Shown here: piece after piece, positions 54,154-64,000 of the stretch
Layout: the number at the start of each line of letters is the position of its first letter
How positions within the stretch are numbered: position 1 is the first letter of the stretch
Assembly: GCA_963580455.1 (NCBI GenBank)
Contig: OY756966.1
Location: 21,083,001-21,147,000, forward strand
DNA from: Euonymus europaeus
Taxonomy: Eukaryota; Streptophyta; Magnoliopsida; Celastrales; Celastraceae
Direction: 5' to 3'
Length of the DNA stretch: 64,000 nucleotides
Made by a program: the position numbers and the translations under genes
Notes under the pieces: model-generated
Seen by the model: the letters and a program-made list of their open reading frames with translations, nothing else
Told to the model about the DNA's origin: nothing
The model's database searches: none

Positions 54154-55370
54154 TCAGTGAGGTGTTTTCAGGGAGGTTTTTAGAGGTGTGTAGTTATTAT
54201 ACCTCTTAGCTGGTTCAGTCTTCTTGGATGATCTATCATTTGTCCTCCCTTTGCCCGTGGACTTGTTACCATCGGTTCTGTCAAATGTCTGATTCTTCCC
54301 TCCCGAAGTTCTGCCAGATGATGAGGCAGTTCGGATAGAGAAACAAGATGTTTTTAGAGCATCCATCGCCTTTATGTACTTCTCAGCCCTGGTTAATAGT
54401 TCCTCCATAGTCTGCGACTGCTCCATACATAATGAGTTCACAAACTGTTCATGTCGAATAGTCCTGATCAAAGCAGCATTGGCAACTGCTATCTGGACAT
54501 CTGGAATTCCCATACACATCCGATTGAACCGGGTCATAAAAGTCGGTAGTGACTCCCCCTCCTCATGTTCAATTACCATGAGGTCATTGTTGGTGGTCTT
54601 TGGCTTCCTCAAACTGGCAAAGTGGAGAGCAAACTTCCTCGTCAGCTCTTGAAAGCTATGAATGTTGTGTTGTGGAAGACCAAGGAACCAGGTCCTGGCC
54701 ACTCCAACCAAGGTGGCAGGGAAAGCTTTGCACATTATCGCATCAGTAGCTCCTCGGAATTCTGTCTTGGCCTTGAACCCCATAACATGATCCCTAGGAT
54801 CTTGGGTTCCATCGTACTCCTTCAAATCTGGATGCTTAAAATCTCAGGGTGTCGCAGTATCTAGGATGTCCCATGACAAGGGATTGAGTGAGCTATCCCA
54901 CATGTAGTCAGACCACCAAAACCTTGTAGGGCGGCAATCTTTTGATCAACTTCTTCCAGATGTTTCTCAACACCTTCTGGAAGATTAGTTACACGAGTGT
55001 CTCTTCTGGTACTCGCCACAGAATTCCTGGCATTGTTATCCCGTTTTCGGGTCATCCTAGAGTCACCTGAATTAGAATGCCTATCCTCTTGATTTTCTAC
55101 GACCGGCGGATTCTCCTTGGGAGGTTGATTGGCTAAAACCATTTCAGTCAGCATCTCTACTTTTCTGCAGAGCTGGTCAAACCTCTCCGCAGAAATAGGA
55201 GGGTTGGGCTGACCAACATTCAGTCGGTCTATAGGTTCTTCCCGCTGTTGATTGTTAACCTCCTGAATAGGAGGGTCTTCCTGCAGAGGTGGAAGGTCAG
55301 TCCTTACACCAAGACCTCCAACCGTAGATGTCTCAGGATCAACTCCAATATTTTTCCTCGATCTGACCAT
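54154..55370 (-). pseudogene. Gag of gypsy D
   Basis: Starts at ATG 55370-55368 (MVRSRKNIGVDPETSTVGGL). The N-terminal part is charged, with a coiled-coil-like segment (FDQLCRKVEMLTEMV). After a frameshift near 54870 the capsid follows: LKEYDGTQDPRDHVMGFKAK, then AIMCKAFPATLVGVARTWFL, then FMTRFNRMCMGI and LLTRAEKYI. A second frameshift near 54150 separates it from the knuckle. Confidence 0.85.
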
Positions 55371-55402
55371 TGTGAGTTACTTTTGAGAAGATATTCTATC
55401 TC

Positions 55403-55423
55403 TTCCCACAGACGGCGCCAAAT
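55403..55423 (-). promoter_or_regulatory. Primer binding site of gypsy D
   Basis: On the minus strand TTTGGCGCCGTCTGTGGGA begins three bases inside the 5' LTR border. It matches the primer site of element C over TGGCGCCGTCTGTGG. Confidence 0.8.
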
Positions 55424-56117
55424 TGATGATGCCAAAAATCGTCCGTCCTAGCTAGACACCAATCAGTTCGGTCAGACCCCAAATTCCTGAGCTGGATGTT
55501 CTACACAGTAAGTAAACGTAAGCTAAGAGGGACCCCATGTTAGCCTGGGGGGCTCGCTCTGACGCTCAAGTCAGTTAGGTAATTCTTAGTTGGGAGGGCT
55601 TGGTCTCTGAGAGCTCTCTCAACTTAAGCAACAATAATGCCAGTTGTGACGTAAAAATTTACCTGATGCGTGGGGCTCCTTTTATAGAGATTTATAGAGT
55701 TCTTATTCCTTTAGGAATGAAACTCCCCTCTTCCTTATCTGAACGCATTTGTCAGAGTCATAATCCTTTTGGGTCTCTACTCCTTATAGGATTAGGACTC
55801 CTTAAAGAAGGGATGTATATAGTTCGGATCCGGCAATGGCCGACCGACCACCCTGTTAACTCAGGATGACCGATTGACCTAAGTGCCCAAATAGTAGCAT
55901 CAGCACCAGATAGTTGAAGGCCGAACCGATACGAGGAGGATGACCGACTGAACCAACCACAGGCCTAAAAGGGGCCAAGTAGAGGTAAAGTGGTCCGACC
56001 GACCGAACCACTATAATACTTTATGTTGGTCGGTCCAGCAAGGCGCAACGCCGCCCGTCCGAGGTGGACATATACACATGTCACAATATTATTGGATGAA
56101 CCAATTTTGCCACATCA
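55424..56117 (-). repeat. 5' LTR of gypsy D
   Basis: 694 bp, plus strand TGATGATGCC...GCCACATCA. It matches 46473-47164 throughout. The TATA box on the minus strand is near 55678-55687. Confidence 0.94.
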
Positions 56118-56269
56118 CTTCTAGCATTGATCATGTTGATATGCGACATTCATCTTCAACGTCGACAACCAGAGCAAATTTAAGCAATACTACTTATAAT
56201 ATTGATTTGAATGATCTAGGAGCAGTTGCGATATCTCAATATGGTGACTATTTGGCTGAAATGATATGA
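56118..56269 (+). pseudogene. PIF/Harbinger transposase, 3' end after gypsy D
   Basis: Starts with the duplicated CTTCT, then SSIDHVDMRHSSSTSTTRAN and an end YNIDLNDLGAVAISQYGDYL with a TGA at 56267-56269. HARBI1-type proteins often end in a short tail after a 'D-RD-IA--MW' motif, so this is the carboxyl end of the gene cut at 46472. Confidence 0.65.
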
Positions 56270-56700
56270 GTGCATCATTATAATACTCCAAATGATTAGA
56301 TGATCATGATTATAATGTAATATGTGTTTATGTTAATGCTTAATTTTATGTTTATATAATATGATTATCCAAATAATGCAATTTGATGGCTAAACAATTG
56401 ATGTATCCAAACGAATTTTCTGTGATTGAAAAATAACATATGACAAATAAATTTTTATTTTTAATTTTGAAAAATAGTTTTCGAATCATACAAATCAAAA
56501 TTATTTTTAATTCTTAAAATTATTTTGAAAACATAAACTCAAAATCATTTTTAGAAAGTGAAAAGAAAACAATTTCCAACACTCTGTCACAAAAAATAGA
56601 GTGAAGTGGTGAGTAGTGTTGTAGTCGCGGAAGGAGGCGGTTGGAGAGCAAGTGGAGCTTGGTTTGAGAGAGGCAAAAGGAGGAAAAGGCAGTGACAATT
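56270..56700. other. AT-rich spacer before the host gene
   Basis: No coding signal. It probably contains the unseen right end of the Harbinger element (a GTATCCAAACGAA near 56404-56416 is a weak candidate). Confidence 0.4.
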
Positions 56701-57258
56701 GGCCAATCAAGGCTTCGTCGGAAAGTTAGCCCACAAAAGGCAAAAGCTCTCTCTCTCTCAAACTTTTATCTTGCTCTCTCTTTTTCTCGCACTGCCACAA
56801 TTCCGGTTTTGTACAGTTAGCCTTGCATTACCTGCCATTTGAATCTTGCTTTCAACTCTGATTCTCACTTGTCATGACCTAAAGCTAAACCAGTCAAATC
56901 TCGTTTCATCTTATTTTTTTCGTTTTTAATTTTTTCGTTTTAATCTTGGATCGTTCGGTTTCGTTCGTAGAATCTAGGGTTCAATTTGGTGGATTTCGGC
57001 ATTTATTTGATTCTGAGCTCTGATTCGTGTTTCAGGCATGGATTTTAAGCATTTTGGGATTTTTTAATTAGTAGCGGGTTTTTTTTTTTTTTTTTTTTGT
57101 GTGCTGGAATTTTGACACTTTGTGTCCAAGATATGTCGGATGGCGATTTTGCGCGATGTTAATTGCGGCGGTTTTTAGGGTTTTAGAGTAATTATTGGGT
57201 TGCGTTAGCGGGTTGTGGTCAGATTAGGTTGTTTGTTGGAAAAGAAAGGACTGTGGAA
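56701..57258 (+). promoter_or_regulatory. Promoter and 5' leader of the DUF3755 gene
   Basis: A CCAAT box (GGCCAATC at 56701-56708) is followed by pyrimidine patches (CTCTCTCTCTC at 56748-56759; CTCTCTCTTTTTCTC at 56774-56788), typical of TATA-less plant promoters. A run of over 20 T lies near 57078-57100. Two nine-codon upstream ORFs (57038-57067 and 57133-57162) precede the main ATG; the first may be spliced away, since TTTCAG at 57031-57035 is a fair acceptor. Transcript start not determined. Confidence 0.5.
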
Positions 57259-60200
57259 ATGGCGGCGGAGTTGAACACCGGTTTTCACCGCGACGAAACG
57301 CTGCGTTCCGCGTTGAATCGTCACAGGATATCATTCCAATCCGTGGCTCTAAACAGCACGTCAGAGATGATACCGATGGGTAGTTACTTTGGGACGACGA
57401 CGGGCATGATGTTGCCTGGTAATTCGAGCATAATCAATAACAGTCATGGGATGATTCAAGCGGGAAACTCTTCTGCTTCATCTTCTATTTTTCCTGATTC
57501 TGTGCCAGGGCCAGGCTCAGGCTCGGCAGTTGAGTGGTCTGTACAGGAACAGTGTAAATTGGATGAAGGCCTTTTGAAGTAAGTAGTTTGTTCTCTATTG
57601 TTTATTTGTTCTTCATAAAAATTTTCCATTTTTTCCAGTATTTACTTCAACCTCTACCAAGTTTTTGACTGCCTGCAAATGCATCTAGTGGGTGGGTAGG
57701 GGTCGAGGGGTCTTGCTTGGTTCAAACATCTATTTACTACTGTTTTGTTTTAATTCTATATGTTGTGGTGGTATAATATGGCTAATGGTTTTATAATGAT
57801 AACATTGATTTTGTTAGTCTTATGTTACTGCTGTTTAACTTGCTAGATGCTTGTTTGGTAATCCCTTCTCACTGGGAATATCTGAAAGTTGTTTGCTTTA
57901 GAATTCATGTGGTAATTTTGTTTCTCTCATGCTGCTTAATTTTGTTACCTTCGTGTCTGGGAGGTCCTTAATCAGCTATTCTCTTATCTTTGTGTTCTGT
58001 AGATATGCCGATGAACCATGTATCATGAGGCACGTAAAGATCGCAGCCACCTTGCCCAATAAAACTGTTAGGGATGTCGCATTGAGGGGTAGGTGGTTGA
58101 AGGTAGGCTCTCACTTTCCTTCTGTCTTGTCTTTTGGGTTTCATTCATCTTGTTTGAAATATGTGTGATGAATGCTATGAGATATTTAGTGATCCTCGCT
58201 GATCTGTAGTTTGCACAGGTCTAGGAAATTATAATCATGTTGATTTTCTTTTCAACTATAGTCGCGTTGATTTTCTCTTTTTCCAGTGATCTTAGGGATA
58301 ACTGAGTAGCATGTAGGCAAACCCAAGTGCTGAAACTGCATATTGTCTGCCATTTTATTGATTTTTGTGTGTGTGTGTGTGCTGGTTGAGACTATAGGTC
58401 CATTTTTCATTTCTCATACTTGCTCTTAGGTTTACTTCTTTGTGTGTGTTTTTTGTTTCTTTCTTAATCTACATACTGACTGTATCCATCTGCGCCCTGT
58501 GTAGTCGAGCACTCTATGCCATTTCATCAAGCTGAATTGACTTCGCATGCATTATCTGGCCTTGTTTAACTAATTGACTGACTTCTCGTTGTGAATTTAG
58601 TACCTTTACTATAAATCCATATGTGACCTCTGAATTAGAATCTTGACATCTGCGAATTAGGATTCCTTTTTGTGAAACGGCTGTCAAAATCACTGCAATA
58701 GCCTTTGTCTAAGGTACAAGAGCAAATAACTTGGGCCTTGCACATACTACTGATAAGATCATGGGCTTGTTTCGAAGTTTGGAGGGAAGGAGAGGTAAGG
58801 GAGAGGAGGGTGAGGTACAGTGACATGGTTAACCTCTCCTTGCTCTCCTTCATTGGGAATTTGATTATAGAAAAGGCACATTTTGAATGTTGAAAAATAA
58901 TACTGTTACAGTCTTGACAGCATCATCTATTTTAGTGGTAAAAAATTGTGAAATCAATTTAATTTATAGGTACTTGGATCCCATTCCTAAAGAATTATGA
59001 GTCTAGGAATCAAGTATCAGCGGACACACTCCCCCTCCCCCTCCTAAAGGTAAACAACTCCCTTGCACAGGGCCCTGTAGTGCATGCAAGCCTTACGCCT
59101 ACCAATTAAACAAAGGATGAGTGGGGTATGCTGTATAAAAATCCAGCTGATCTCGCTGAAGTTTTATTTGGTGGTTTTAAATTTTTATTGTTTTTCAAAA
59201 AATGATATATGTGTTTTGATTGGATTTACGAGTACAACGGTGTATTTTTCCATATCAAACAAAAATCAAATTGGATGTGAAAAAGGCTTTAGAATGTTTT
59301 GGGTTTATATTCAATGGACCCAAAACATACTAAGTTTTTTCACGTCCAATTTGATTTTTGTTTGGGACAAAAAAAATACCGTTAGAATTGTAAATTCGAT
59401 CAAAATACATGCATATTTTTTTAAAAAAAGAAGAAGTTTGTAATGTCTCTAATTAAAACTACAGCAGGGTCCACTGTAGAATTTCTGCAGCAGCCTTAAA
59501 TAAATTCCACTGCAATTGGAAAAGGCATCTCCTACTTTTCTTTCTTCTGCTTTCCTTGGAATCTGATCCTCACCAAGGTGTCATAACTCATAAGGCAGTC
59601 TTTAACAAACAAAAATGGAAAGGAAACTCCCATGATAGAACACACGAATTCAGAGCCTTGTAAAATATTCTCAATCCTAGTGGAAATGAAGCCTAAACTA
59701 CGCTATAAAACTATATCTTTGAAGTTTAATAAACCTATGGTATGGCGGGTAATTAATTATTTATAATTATTCACTTATAGAAACTCATATGTTGGTACTG
59801 TAGAATACTTACATGCCTCATCTGCTGTTGCTGGTTATTTGTACTGACAAGTTTACCTTAGGTATATTTGATTTGGTTAAAAGAACTGACAAGAAGCATT
59901 CGCAGAGAAAGCACAGGAAAGCAGAAGATCATAATTCAGTGAAGAAGTTGAACAATAGAAAGGTATGTCAGTTGTTTTTCCTCACTCCCAAATTGGTGAC
60001 TGACAAGTTTATTAGTTTCTTCTTTGAACAATGAAAGAAATCTATTGAAGAAAGAAAATGGATTCATGATACTAAAAAGAATTTGTTCAATTTCATCAGC
60101 TTACTATTAGTCCAAAAAACAACAAGTTGTCAACATCCGGCACTTCTACATTCATACCCCCACTCCATAGGCTTTCTGTTTGCTTTGTTTCCAAATTATC

Positions 60201-63200
60201 CACCAGATGAAGGGAGTTAGGACTTAGGAATGTAACCCCTTCCCTATTTATTAGGTAACTATTAGACACTCAACCTTATGACTCCTTCTGTCACAATGTT
60301 GTGATATGATGTGTATTGATTCCACATCAGGCATCCACAAGTGGTTGTTGGCTTGATAACAATGGCTAATATCACCCATAAGCTAATCCTTTGGATGGAA
60401 GCCGATTCCGCTTACCTTTATTATTGCATCCATGATAGAGGTATTGAGATTGCAATGCGGATCAGGGGATCATGTCGTTCTCTCTTGACAAAGTTGCCTT
60501 TGGTTCAATTTGCCCCCTTTGCAAAAATCACTTACAATGGAGCCAGAGAATGTCACATGGTCGTGTGTGGTGTGGGTTGATCTTGTATCATATGTAGATG
60601 ATATTGTTTTTGGGTTGATAATCAGGTGCTAACTTGACGTAGGATGAGATTTAATATTTTTTATAATTATTACGAGTTATTCATGCTCAATTAATATGAG
60701 TTTTATCTTTGGTCGGTATTAGGAATTATAGTCAAATTAGAGTGTTTAATAATATTTTTTTAATTTTCTTTCTATTTCTAATAGGATTTAGTTTCTTTTT
60801 TTAGAATAGGAATTTTATATTGTGAATAATTTTTTTTTCCTTTGCAAATAGGGGAGCCTCCATTAGAGGCATATAAATTGATAAATTGATTTGATAGAAA
60901 TTAGAGAATTTCTCTTTTCCTGGTGGATTCCAGTCTAGGCAGCATGGTCATGTCATATAAGGCCGTGCACCCACACACGAGGCGGCGGTGACAAACGTAA
61001 AATACGTATGGGGTGCGGCGCTGACTCATATGCGACCTAAGAACACAATTTTTCTATCTTTGTTGGGTTTAAGTTTCGTTTTACTACACATTAAGAAGAC
61101 AACAAAATTGTATTTATTTATGGCTTGCCACCATTGATTCAAAAGAAGACAAATTCAGGCTTATTTTGGGCTGCCACTACAATTGCTACTACAATGCCAC
61201 TACGACCCAATATTTTATGAATGAAACTCAATTAATATATAATTTTTTTTTTTTATTTCCGGAGTTCCCCCGCATCCGTATCTTGGATTCTTTAAGGATT
61301 TGCAAATCACTTTATCCCTGCACGCATATCCCATGTCTCCATATCCGAGTCGGTGCTACCTAGATTCCAGTTTTCTTTGGCTTAAACGTTGTTTAGGCGT
61401 TTAGCCTTATTTCACGTTTTCCCTACATCTTAACTTCACCCAATAAGCTAATCGGTTGAAACTTGAAACTGGTGGACACTGGCCGGCAGTCAAGCAATAT
61501 CCAAAACTAAAAAGTTTTAGAATGAACTTCGATAGTCCTCTCATCCCCTCACAGTGGAGAAATATGTAGTTTACCAATCCCTCCACTTTTTAAAGAAAGC
61601 ATCTCTTGACTAGGATATTGTCTCTTTCTTCAGAGAATGTCAATGGTTAGACTCCTCTTCCAAGTAGTCTCCCATGTGAAACAGGTATCCTTCAGGGAAC
61701 CTTTGATTCCCATGTTTCTTTCTGAGAAATATCTTTACTCACGTATAACCTCCTATTATTCGGTTTCTCTGTATTTACTTATGTTATCAAGTGATTTTTC
61801 CCCCTAATAAGCAAAGCCTTGTGCAACCACAAAGCAACAATTACAAGGGTATAAAGAAAAAAGCCAAAGACACGGAGTTCTCAATGTCTGTTATAAAGTG
61901 AAACTTTGTGTACGAGTAAATGCTTTGGGGTGGGGCGGGGGGCGGGGGGTGGGTGGGGGGGGGGTGGTGGTGTGGGGTGGTTAAAGTTTTTGAAACTGAT
62001 ACTAAGAAAATGGTTCAACGTTTATGTTTACGTTGATAGTATTATTTCCTTTGCTATGAGACGGTGCAATCACTAGATAGAAACAGGAATAAAGCAATAC
62101 GACCCCACCTTAATTATTATCAATGCTGCTCTATCACTAAAGGATAAAGTTAAGAATGAATAGTGTCTTCATTCTATTGATGCATGCCCCTTTTCTTGAG
62201 ACTGCATCTCTTTCACCTCTTGCTTAGTTTCTTGATGCCTAGAGAAAAGAGTGAATGACGTCATGAAATACTATTTCGGGTTCCTTTCCTGTTTCTTATT
62301 GAACAAAATAATTCATTTGCCTTCTGATCTGTTTCTTGTTGGTGTCAACTTGTTCGTAGTTTCATCCAGTGAATTTTGCGGCAATTTTCTCCTCCTTCCC
62401 TTCCTCATTATCATTGTCAGGAAGTTTTTCCTATCAAATGAATCACTGGTATTGAATATCTGGCTATCTGCTACGCCATACTTTACATTTAATGCAATAA
62501 GCAAGATTCCTGTTTTAGTTTATTGAATCAATTATTCTCTTTAGGATGTAATGTTGATTAAAGAACCAGTATTCTAAAGATCTTGCTTCTTCAGGATAAG
62601 CTAGGGGAATCATCCTCTAAGATGAACATACCTTTGGTCCTTCCACAAAATGTGGCTGCATTTTCTACCATGATGCACCATGGTGGCCAGAGTGAGCATA
62701 TGTTTTTTGAAGGTTAGCGATTCATGTTTCTTTCATTTGGAATACATTTTTCTATTGCCCAATTGTTATTAACCCTTGGATTATTAACTCTCTTCCTGAA
62801 TTCTTGCATCTCCTTTCAGTTTCTTCATTCATAAGGTTTTTTTTTTTTTTGTGTGACTTTTAACATTCCAATCTGCTGAAATAGTCATGTGCAAGATTTG
62901 AGGAAAATGAATTCTTGGTCTAAGCAACACTTGACACCTACATTTTTCGTGTGCATCTTCCCCTGCTCTCGATTAACAATAATTTAGTGTGACAATTAAA
63001 TTTAAAATCATCAAAGCTTATTTCAAGGAACATTTGATAACAATGGTGGGAAAGCTGTACAAATGTTTATTTTGAGGACAAAATTCCATATTTTAAGCAT
63101 TTGAAGATCAAGGCGGAATACTCCCTTTTCCTTAAATATGTTAATAATGAATAAAATTGACAGTTCACTATGCAATAATTATTGAACGTCTTTCATGGAT

Positions 63201-63741
63201 TTAAATTGACTTTCCAGGTGGTGAGTACATAGGTTGTGTTGGCATCTTGCATAGTTGAATGTAGAATATAACCACATGCAAGTGTTCCTCCCTAAAGCAA
63301 GGCAAGTTGTTTCACACTTGCATGTACAATCTCTGAAATCTATACTAGAACATGGATGGCTGGCTCAGATTTTAGTCCATTCCTTAATTTTTACCTGGCT
63401 GGATCTTGGATGGGTTTTCTTATTAATATATAAAAAATGGACACAATAGTAATTAATTACAATTTACTTATGTTTCTCTAAGTAGCATTTCCTTTCTATT
63501 CAAATTTCGTTGCAGATTTATTGGCAGTAATTTGCATATCCACTTGCAAGCAAGAGATAGTATATTGACTGCTCTTATGGATGTTTCTTTGTGTTGCTAA
63601 GTGTTATGGTATATTAAGTTCATGATTTGTATTAACTTATCTTGCTGGGTAGTTGCAGGAATAAGTGACACAGCCAGGAATCTTTTGGAAAAGAATGCTC
63701 AAGCTTTAAGTCAAATTACAGCCAACCTTTCTACATTCAAG
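57259..63741 (+). CDS. DUF3755 family SANT/Myb-like protein, five exons, 3' end beyond window
   Basis: Exons: 57259-57578, 58003-58102, 59906-59962, 62595-62712, 63659-63741; all junctions are GT-AG and the phases join to 226 codons without a stop. The protein starts MAAELNTGFHRDETLRSALN, has FQSVALNSTSEMIPMGSYFG, then a SANT-like domain over the first three exons (AVEWSVQEQCKLDEGLLKYA ... IMRHVKIAATLPNKTVRDVA ... RKHRKAEDHN), then KMNIPLVLPQNVAAFSTMMH and ARNLLEKNAQALSQITANLS. This matches plant DUF3755 proteins such as At3g07565, which are around 200-300 residues and of unknown function, presumably nuclear. One or more 3' exons remain outside. The helix end that I recall as ALRCRW in relatives is ALRGRW here. 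ATG 57259 is chosen because the open frame upstream has no ATG. It appears intact. Confidence 0.88.
59236..59383. mobile_element. Fold-back miniature element in intron 2
   Basis: Arms AACAAAAATCAAATTGGA-TG and its reverse complement (around 59261-59280 and 59345-59365) pair nearly perfectly; the outer ends AACGGT-ATTTTT also pair. An inner stem is made by TGTTTTGGG and CCCAAAACA. The whole 148 bp can fold into one long hairpin. Confidence 0.75.
60620..60950. other. Possible LTR-like fragment in intron 3
   Basis: GGAGCCTCCATTAGAGGCATATAAATTG with a TATA-like box near 60869 and a following GAGAATTTCTC has the look of an LTR promoter/leader. No ends identified. Confidence 0.25.
61926..61980 (+). 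other. G-rich tract in intron 3
   Basis: About ten runs of three or more G within 55 bases on the sense strand, a candidate G-quadruplex in the pre-mRNA. The rest of the intron is AT-rich. Confidence 0.8.
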
Positions 63742-64000
63742 GTCAATACTCTCTTTCATAGTTCTTTGTATTGTTTTAACTGAAAGTTTTGTTGAGGCAA
63801 GTCAGTATAGTTGCATTCTTACTAAGTATTATGTGCTTGTGGCGTGCTGTAGTGTTCTTTTAGAATTTTATCATATTCAGTTTCAAAAATTATATCAAAC
63901 CATTTCAGTATTGTCCCTGTTCATTCAATCTTGACTAGTCTATTCACTCTTCCTTCTCTCTAGCACTCTAATATTCTTTGCCTTTTCATTTTCTTAATTT
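63742..64000 (+). other. Intron after exon 5 of the DUF3755 gene
   Basis: AT-rich intron sequence starting GTCAATACTC; no further exon before the window ends. Confidence 0.6.

Larger units (their letters stand above)
46473..56117 (-). mobile_element. Ty3/gypsy element D (Tat-like), full length, inactive
   Basis: 9645 bp in minus orientation, inside a Harbinger transposase gene, with CTTCT duplications. LTRs are 692 and 694 bp and differ at roughly 50-60 sites by hand count. From right to left: 5' LTR, primer site, gag, pol (protease, RT, two RNase H, integrase), minisatellite, antisense gene on the plus strand, purine tract, 3' LTR. Several stops make it non-autonomous today. Confidence 0.96.

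Noticed and set aside
51249..55451. Plus-strand frames of 60-100 codons inside gag-pol of element D
   Set aside because: Shadows of the minus-strand polyprotein; no domain signal.
56404..56416. Right terminal repeat of the Harbinger element
   Set aside because: The best left partner (GTGTTTAGAATCC near 40794) matches poorly and would place other elements inside; not enough to define ends.

Overview
This window is flowering-plant nuclear DNA, most likely from a eudicot. It is AT-rich and has only one host gene that I can support. About four fifths of it is transposable elements of many families, often inserted into one another. There are no bacterial operons, ribosome binding sites, rRNA genes, intact tRNA genes or CRISPR arrays.

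Layout. 1-5750: the 3' half of a decayed Ty3/gypsy element (A), plus orientation. 5751-7945: AT-rich DNA with a miniature-element copy. 7946-13264: a young, nearly intact Ty1/copia element (B), minus orientation, with TSD GTTAT. 13265-20303: decayed sequence with LTR-like segments and a foldback element (16905-19639) holding a deleted copia remnant. 20304-21895: a small hAT element with an 8-bp TSD. 22140-23800: a broken DUF659-type hAT transposase. 24530-27545: a long LTR, primer site and gag remnant of a chromovirus-like gypsy element. 28241-38237: a gypsy element (C), plus orientation, TSD ACGTA. 38238-43169: miniature elements plus a fragment of a CDK-like kinase gene. 43170-56269: a PIF/Harbinger element with its two genes, whose transposase gene is split by gypsy element D (46473-56117, minus orientation, TSD CTTCT). 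56580 to the end: the host gene, a DUF3755 / SANT-like protein, of which five coding exons are visible.

The best lead comes from comparing gypsy elements A, C and D. All three look like the Tat lineage: C and D show pol with a second RNase H before integrase and share the primer site TGGCGCCGTCTGTGG, and A shows the same RNase H-RNase H-integrase order. Each carries an extra gene on the opposite strand between integrase and the 3' LTR. In A it is a plant mobile domain (PMD) protein; in C and D it is a different protein resembling the 'putative gypsy type transposon' (Transposase_28) family; all end in a coiled coil. Each antisense gene shows GT-AG introns of about 60-85 nt on its own strand, and in C and D a TATA box lies upstream. 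These introns are invisible to the sense genomic RNA, so reverse transcription would keep them. The same interval also holds repeat arrays: a 75-80 bp minisatellite in D, about eight GC-rich palindromes in C, and GGCC-flanked palindromes in A.

All element proteins except those of copia B are broken by stops and frameshifts. The host gene appears intact; its introns carry a fold-back element and a long G-rich tract.
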